Source of the DNA: Fomitopsis serialis
Lineage: Eukaryota; Basidiomycota; Agaricomycetes; Polyporales; Fomitopsidaceae
NCBI RefSeq assembly: GCF_022376445.1
Contig: NW_025954993.1
Coordinates: forward strand, 248,001 to 312,000
Direction of reading: 5' to 3'
DNA: 64,000 bases
Shown here: in pieces, positions 58,964-64,000 of the stretch
How positions within the stretch are numbered: position 1 is the first letter of the stretch
Layout of the letters: every line of letters starts with the position of its first letter
Notes under the pieces: model-generated
Seen by the model: the letters and a program-made list of their open reading frames with translations, nothing else
The model's database searches: none
What the model was told of the DNA's origin: nothing
Position numbers and translations under genes: made by a program

Positions 58964-61707
58964 TTACAGCCATCCATCAGGTACTACAGCGGGCGGCGTG
59001 GGCAAGCGATGGAATGTGTCGACGAAAGAACGGACGTAGAAGGTGACCGCCGCACGCTGAAAACTCACGAAAGCCTGTTCGTCGTAGTCAAATATGCTCA
59101 TGGGTACAACCTTTAGTTCCTCGGGGAGTCCTGGCCAACGCCGCATGACCTCGACGAACTCGACGAGCGTAGTGACACCGTCGTGCCATCCACTCTGTGG
59201 AGGACGCAGCCAGACGGCAGTCGATCGTTCGCCCTGCTCCCAACGAGGGATGACACGCAGACCGGATCCCAATGCGCTCCAGATGCGACAGACTCGCGCT
59301 TCGCGCTCCCACCGTTGCAGCGTTCCCCATTCATGCGAGTTAGTGAGAGCGGCGTCGAGCTCTCGCATCTCACATCGCCAGTTGATTTCGTGCACTTCCC
59401 ACAAAATCTGTGCGCGCACGGCGGGTCCATTCACCGAGTCGACGTTCACAGCGTTTGCGCCCCACTGCAGACTTTGCGCACTGTCGTACGTCGGCAGACC
59501 TGCCGTCTTCGAGAACAAGCGGCGGATGTTTTGCTGGACGTCTCGACGGTCCTTGTTCTTCTTCGACAACGTGGTCGACGTCGCTTCGCTCACTTGGACC
59601 TGGTAATCCCCCCATAGCGCATCGCGCCACTCTGCAATGCGTAGCGGCTCGGCTCCGAGGGTAGGATCGAGCAACCGTTGCCTACAGAAGCCCCGGATTC
59701 GCACGTAGTTGTGGAAATACCGCTTCACCTTCTCGCCTTGGCTCTCGAACCAGAAGGGAGGGGGCCAATAGAAAGTGGAGGCGGAACGTGGGGGGGGCAG
59801 AGTGCCGACCGCCGTGAGTGCTTCTGCCCAGACTTCCGGAACGACCGACGTCTTCGGCCTCTGGTAGCAAAGCGACGGGTGAACGGGAACAGGCTGAGTC
59901 GGGGCCGCTGCTCGCTTGCCACGATGCGTTCGGCGCGACGAATGGCCGGATTGGGACGAATTGCCGGGTTGGTTCGTTTGAACGCGATCGAGATTCGAAT
60001 CTGCGCTGTTGTCGGCCCTCGCCTTCTTGGCGGGCGGCGCGCCATCCGTGTCGAGCACCCGAGGCATTGATGGTAGTTTCACGTCGCAGAGGTTCTTCAA
60101 AACCTCTTGTTGCATCTTGAACGGCCAATCGCCTGGGTGTTGCACGATACCCGCGAGGTCTCCATCGCCACTGTACAAGCGCGGCTGCGACAACTCATCG
60201 CTCATCTGCGAGGAGACCGGCGTAGGATTAACCGCCTTTACGACGCGTACCAAGGAGGTCAACGGCTGGATGAACCACGTGGGTATTCCTAGCCGGAAGA
60301 GGCCTTGCGCGGTCCCCGCGTTGTCGGTGAACGCGCCGCGCACCGCGAGAGGCGTCTTCGCGACGAACGAGCGATTGTGCACACGGGGCTGAACGACGTC
60401 GAAGAGGACGATGAGCCCGCACAGTTCTAGCGTGAGCCGCTGCACATGCGAAGCGAGGGCCACGGCGTGCGTTCTCCACGTCGGGAGGATGAAGAGCTGG
60501 TCGAGGGCTTGGTAAATCGTTTGAGACAGGTGGTACCCAATTGCTTTTGTTTCTCCTCCTTGTCGTCACCACAGGTTTGATACTTGATGATGACGCGTTG
60601 CGCGGTGCTCTTGAGTAGGTTCAGGTACCTCGGACTCAGAAATCCGAGGTCAGGTACTCCACACGTAGCGTCCGCAGCCCAGCAGCTGGGATCGACGACG
60701 TCAAACATACACCTTACGTTCGTCTCAAAACCCTCCACGTCACCGTCCTTTACGGGAATACAGGCATGGTGCAGTACTCTGCTGTGATACATCTGCGGCC
60801 ACAGTGAATACTCCTGCGGCCCCCATCGACCGTCCGAGCGCGTGCAGATGCGTCCCGGCGTGGCAACCGGGAACTCCGGCATCCACGTCGCATTCGCGGT
60901 CGTGACGACGGCGTGCTCATCCATTTTCCACTCCGTCGCAAGCCGACCATCGTTCCACGCCAGGCCCGCCTCTTTATTCCTGTCTAGGCCAAAGTCAGCT
61001 GAGTTAAGCGGTCGAGCTGCCCATACGCACCGAAGAGCTCAGGCGTCTCGCGAAGCACCAGCGGAGGGGCTTGGCTCCCCTTGTCTCCCTGCCCCCACGG
61101 CCTCCCCAGATGATCGACAGGCTCCTGCGGCCATAGCTCATCGCGGGACGCCCCTTCTGCGCGTCGGGAATCGGCATCTCGACGCCGGCTTGCGTCCCCG
61201 ACACGCTGCTGCGCGATCGCGCCGGAGATCTTCTGCGTAGGGGTCGGCATGCTTGACGACGCTCTGCGTGTACGAGAAGTCAGATTCGTTGAGCCCCTCA
61301 AAGACAACTACGTGAGAACTTACCGACCGAATGATTCTTGTTTTCCACGCAACGTCGTCCTAGTATGTGACGTAGATCTACAGGTCTTGAAGCTTCAATA
61401 TCTGGTAAAGAGATCGAGTAGCATAACTCACGCGTATTCGGCCCAAAAAACGCGTGAAGGATGCGTTAGCCCGCCTCGTCTTCAGTGTGGCTACCCGCCG
61501 TACGCTGTTTCCTTCGACATCAGCCGTATGATATACGAGCGGCCACGTACCTCCCGCCTATGTTCTTGAAAAGCCCTTGGTGCTTTGAGGTGCTCACGTT
61601 GAGCGTGTGGCGGCGGGCGAAGCAACAGGTCGTCAGGAAGGAACCCCCTGACGCGCACAGTTGCAGAGGGTCGCCCTTGGGTATGCTACCCTCAGACGCG
61701 CCACTCT
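58964..61707 (-). CDS. Large unknown agaricomycete protein, conserved family, 5' end unresolved
   Basis: The last exon alone holds about 500 codons (stop at 58964). Upstream exons join in phase. One begins near 61707 (GDPLQLCASGGSFLTTCCFARRHTLNVSTSKHQG), then comes FWAEYATTLRGKQESFGR to MPTPTQKISGAIAQQRVGD, then LRETPELFADFGLDRNKEAG via an unusually short (about 32 bp) intron, TANATWMPEFPVATPGRICTR, DPSCWAADATCGVPDLGFLS and QALDQLFILPTWRTHAV. These blocks have the look of a protein family common in mushroom genomes, with no assigned function that I know. The C-terminal half is soluble with a GKRAAAPTQP basic linker. The true start lies at or right of 61707. Association with the KDZ element to the right is inference. 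Confidence 0.7.
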
Positions 61708-63105
61708 AGGAAGGGAGCAGGTCTTGATGATCTCGAGTCTTGACGGCGGCGGGTCTTGAGCGACGACGGCGATGAGCAGAGGCGAGCGGGAGGTTGAGCG
61801 ACGACGGCGACGAGCAGAGGCGAGAAGGGGATTAGCAGAGTGAATAGAACGGGTTGGGAAAGAACACGCGGATTAGCCACGCGCGCCAGACCCGTGTGAC
61901 AGTTAGCCACGAAAGGCAGGCAGAGTCACGTGTGTGACTCGCGCCTCGCGCTAATCCTCGTCCAACTCACCCTAATCCGATCCTGATCAGCACCGCCGCC
62001 GTCGCTCGCTCCTCTTCACTCGCTCGCTCCTCTAACTTCGCCGCCGCAAGTTCGCCGTCAAGACGCGGGTGTGCGAGATGGCCACACAGCCGTCTCAGCC
62101 TCCGTTAGACGACACGCTCCCGCGGGGTTTCCTGCGGTTGAGACGTTGTTGAAGACAACACAGCAGCCTGGTCTACTCGCCCGCATCCTACATCGATTCA
62201 CGCACGCCCTCCCTCGCCGACATTACGATCTTCTGCTCCAACTTCATGGTGTAAGTACGCCGTCCACTGAAGGCGCCATCCCTGACCAAGCGCCGAGCTT
62301 ACAGATTTTACAAGACGACGTCGTTCTGGAGGCCAGCTCTCAAGACCTAGCATCGGGTACAAGGTCTCTACGGTACGTCGATCGTGCGCCCATCTGCACA
62401 TGGAGGCAGCCCCGTCTCACTTAACTGTCATGGCCGCTGTCTCAGGTCCCTCTGCCGCCCGACTTAGGCATTCAGCCAGTGAGCTCGTGGACAACAGCGG
62501 TTGTCCGCTTTCTTCGTAAGTCTTTGCGCCGGCAATGTTTGCTTACACTACTAAGCGACCTGAAACAGTTCGGACCAGCGCGCTTCGTTTGTTCGCTCTG
62601 CGGTGTCGGTGACATTTCCCGGTTTGTCCATGCGGTGCCAGCAGTGCGGCGAGCCCGACACGATGAGAGCGTGGGAGAGGGTTTAGGGGTTCAACGTTCA
62701 ACAGTGAGTCGCAGCGCCGTTTCGTCTAACGCAGAAGATTCATCGTTTGACGACCAGGAAGGCGAGCTCGATCAAGATTCATCGGTGGAGGAACAGGCAA
62801 GCGAGCTCAATCCGTGACACACCGCGGCTGGATCGTTATTCCACGGCGAGCCAGCACTGCTGTGGCAACAGCCCGACGCGCTGATGCGCTGTTTCCCTTC
62901 TCCGGTCCCGCATGTAGTCTACGTAGTTCTACCGAGCCTAGATTGTGTCTGTGAGATTGTATCTGAGGCGTCACTGCGCCGTTCGCCCCTTAGTGCCTAG
63001 GAAGTAGCCTCGTTTGTAGCGTCTGTAACCCCCCTGTATGCTCCACTTGCCGCGACCGAACCTTTCCTGAATACGATCACTTGCGCCTGTAGAAGGCGGC
63101 CACTC
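61708..63105. other. Divergent intergenic region with a short tandem repeat
   Basis: About 1.4 kb between the minus-strand gene block and the KDZ transposase. A 39-bp-spaced pair of GAGCGACGACGGCGA...GAGCAGAGGCGAG units lies at about 61757-61826. A perfect 7-bp hairpin GAGTCAC/GTGACTC with loop GTGT is at 61923-61940. Otherwise no gene supported, apart from short unsupported frames. Confidence 0.55.
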
Positions 63106-64000
63106 ATGAGCGGAACTCGTCGACGCATCAAACGTCCTCATGCCCACGTCGACGACATCCTCCCTCCTGCAGTCGCCATCACTCAAGCGGTCGTTGTCGA
63201 GCGAGAAGGTCCTGCCCAATACTCAGTACCTTTGACGCACCGTGAAGACGACTCTCCTGCGAAGAAGAAACCACGTCTCGCAAGCCCTCCCGCACAAGGC
63301 CCGAGCAAACCTCTGTCAGCGAACCCACAGGCGAGCAGCGGGACACCCGGTGCTTCGTCGAAATCAGGGGAGAAGCGTACGGTCAAAGTACGTTGATCGC
63401 CCGTTTCAAGACGTACTTGCAACTCACGTCTCTCACCACAGAATGGCATCTCGAAGACCTTGGAAGAGTGGAAGCCGCGATTCTCCCGTATCCTCGACGA
63501 CATCCTCGCCGCCGAGGTCCCTTCAGGGATAGGCTCGCAGTGCGCTTGCGGAAAGGCACAAGCGACGGTGCGGTGCCGGGACTGCCTGCAGGCGCCCCTG
63601 CAATGCTGCGCATGCCTCGTCTCGTCGCACGTCCGCAACCCCTTCCATTGGATCGACAAGTGGACCGGCCGCTTCCTTGAGAAGGAGGACCTCAGCAATA
63701 TCGGCTTGGTCGTTCATTTGGGCCATAACGGTGAACCCTGTCGGTATCTTCGTGCCAGCTCGACCCCCATCACCTACACGATTACTCATACCAACGGTAT
63801 ACATCGCGTACGCCTCCACGAATGTCATTGTCCCTACAAGCTCGATACAGTGTCTCAGCTCCTCCGTGCCGGCCTCTTCCCCGCGACTCTGGAGCGCCCG
63901 GAAAGCGCGTTCACCTTCGACGTGCTCAGGCAATGGGACCTTCATTTCCTGGCGTCAAAGAAAGGTGCCTATGACTTCTTCGAAGCCTTGCGTCGGCTCA
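63106..64000 (+). CDS. KDZ transposase, N-terminal part (runs off window)
   Basis: Start of a Kyakuja-Dileera-Zisupton transposase. Exon 1 (63106-63387) is a basic, disordered leader (RRRIKRPHAHVDDILPP, PAKKKPRLASP). After a 54-bp intron, exon 2 (from 63442) encodes LEEWKPRFSRILDDILAAE. The CxC2-type cysteine cluster follows: CACGKAQATVRCRDC, QCCACLVSSH, then NPFHWIDKWTGRFLEKEDL, the signature of domains associated with KDZ transposases in basidiomycetes. The DDE core lies beyond the window. The visible part is open and unbroken. The gene is divergent from the three unknown genes to its left. Confidence 0.88.

Noticed and set aside
59113..60128. Alternative minus- and plus-strand frames of 80-170 codons over the large exon at 58964-60463
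   Set aside because: Overlap the 500-codon exon that joins in phase to upstream conserved exons; they are shadows.
62071..62817. Plus-strand frames of about 110-117 codons between the gene block and the KDZ gene
   Set aside because: No recognisable motif, no phase-compatible splicing with each other, and no similarity to neighbouring genes.

Overview
The window looks like nuclear DNA from an agaricomycete (mushroom-forming, probably polypore-like) basidiomycete. Coding genes carry many short introns (about 50-60 bp, GT/GC-AG). The recognisable families are typical of that group: DUF6535 membrane proteins, a Plavaka-type transposase with a DUF6532 protein, a KDZ transposase with a CxC2 cysteine cluster, a LINE reverse transcriptase and a highly reducing polyketide synthase. 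Identifications rest on motif recognition by eye; no database search was run.

Layout. (1) 1-16.5 kb is a tandem array of a roughly 7-kb unit. The tail of one unit opens the window, and two full units follow, each with one DUF6535 gene (2942-6439 and 9898-13440) and a long non-coding spacer. (2) 16.5-24.6 kb has no gene I can support; it contains a GC-rich degenerate minisatellite (22.7-24.0 kb) and a short direct repeat. (3) 24.7-36.8 kb is a small secondary-metabolite locus: a stand-alone enoyl-reductase-like enzyme (minus strand), an MFS monocarboxylate-type transporter and a KS-AT-DH-ER-KR-ACP polyketide synthase. The synthase reading frame is broken by at least a dozen single-base losses, whereas the two neighbours splice cleanly.

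(4) 37.6-51.5 kb is the most unusual part: a 13.9-kb LTR-bounded element with 203-bp LTRs that I read as identical and a 5-bp target duplication (CCCGA). It encodes no recognisable gag, protease, reverse transcriptase or integrase. Its interior is crowded with short, mostly perfect hairpins (6-13 bp arms, usually 4-6 nt loops) in recurring families. Arms co-vary between copies and repeat in a conserved order. A 6.4-kb DNA transposon (Plavaka-type transposase plus a divergent DUF6532 gene, 40950-47371) has inserted in its middle. The LTR element itself sits in or next to the 3' end of a 5'-truncated LINE (51.6-53.3 kb).

(5) 53.3-54.7 kb is AT-rich repetitive DNA. (6) 54.7-64 kb holds three co-oriented minus-strand genes without known function, then the start of a KDZ transposase gene on the plus strand that runs off the window. 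The three genes may be passengers of that mobile element, but this is inference.
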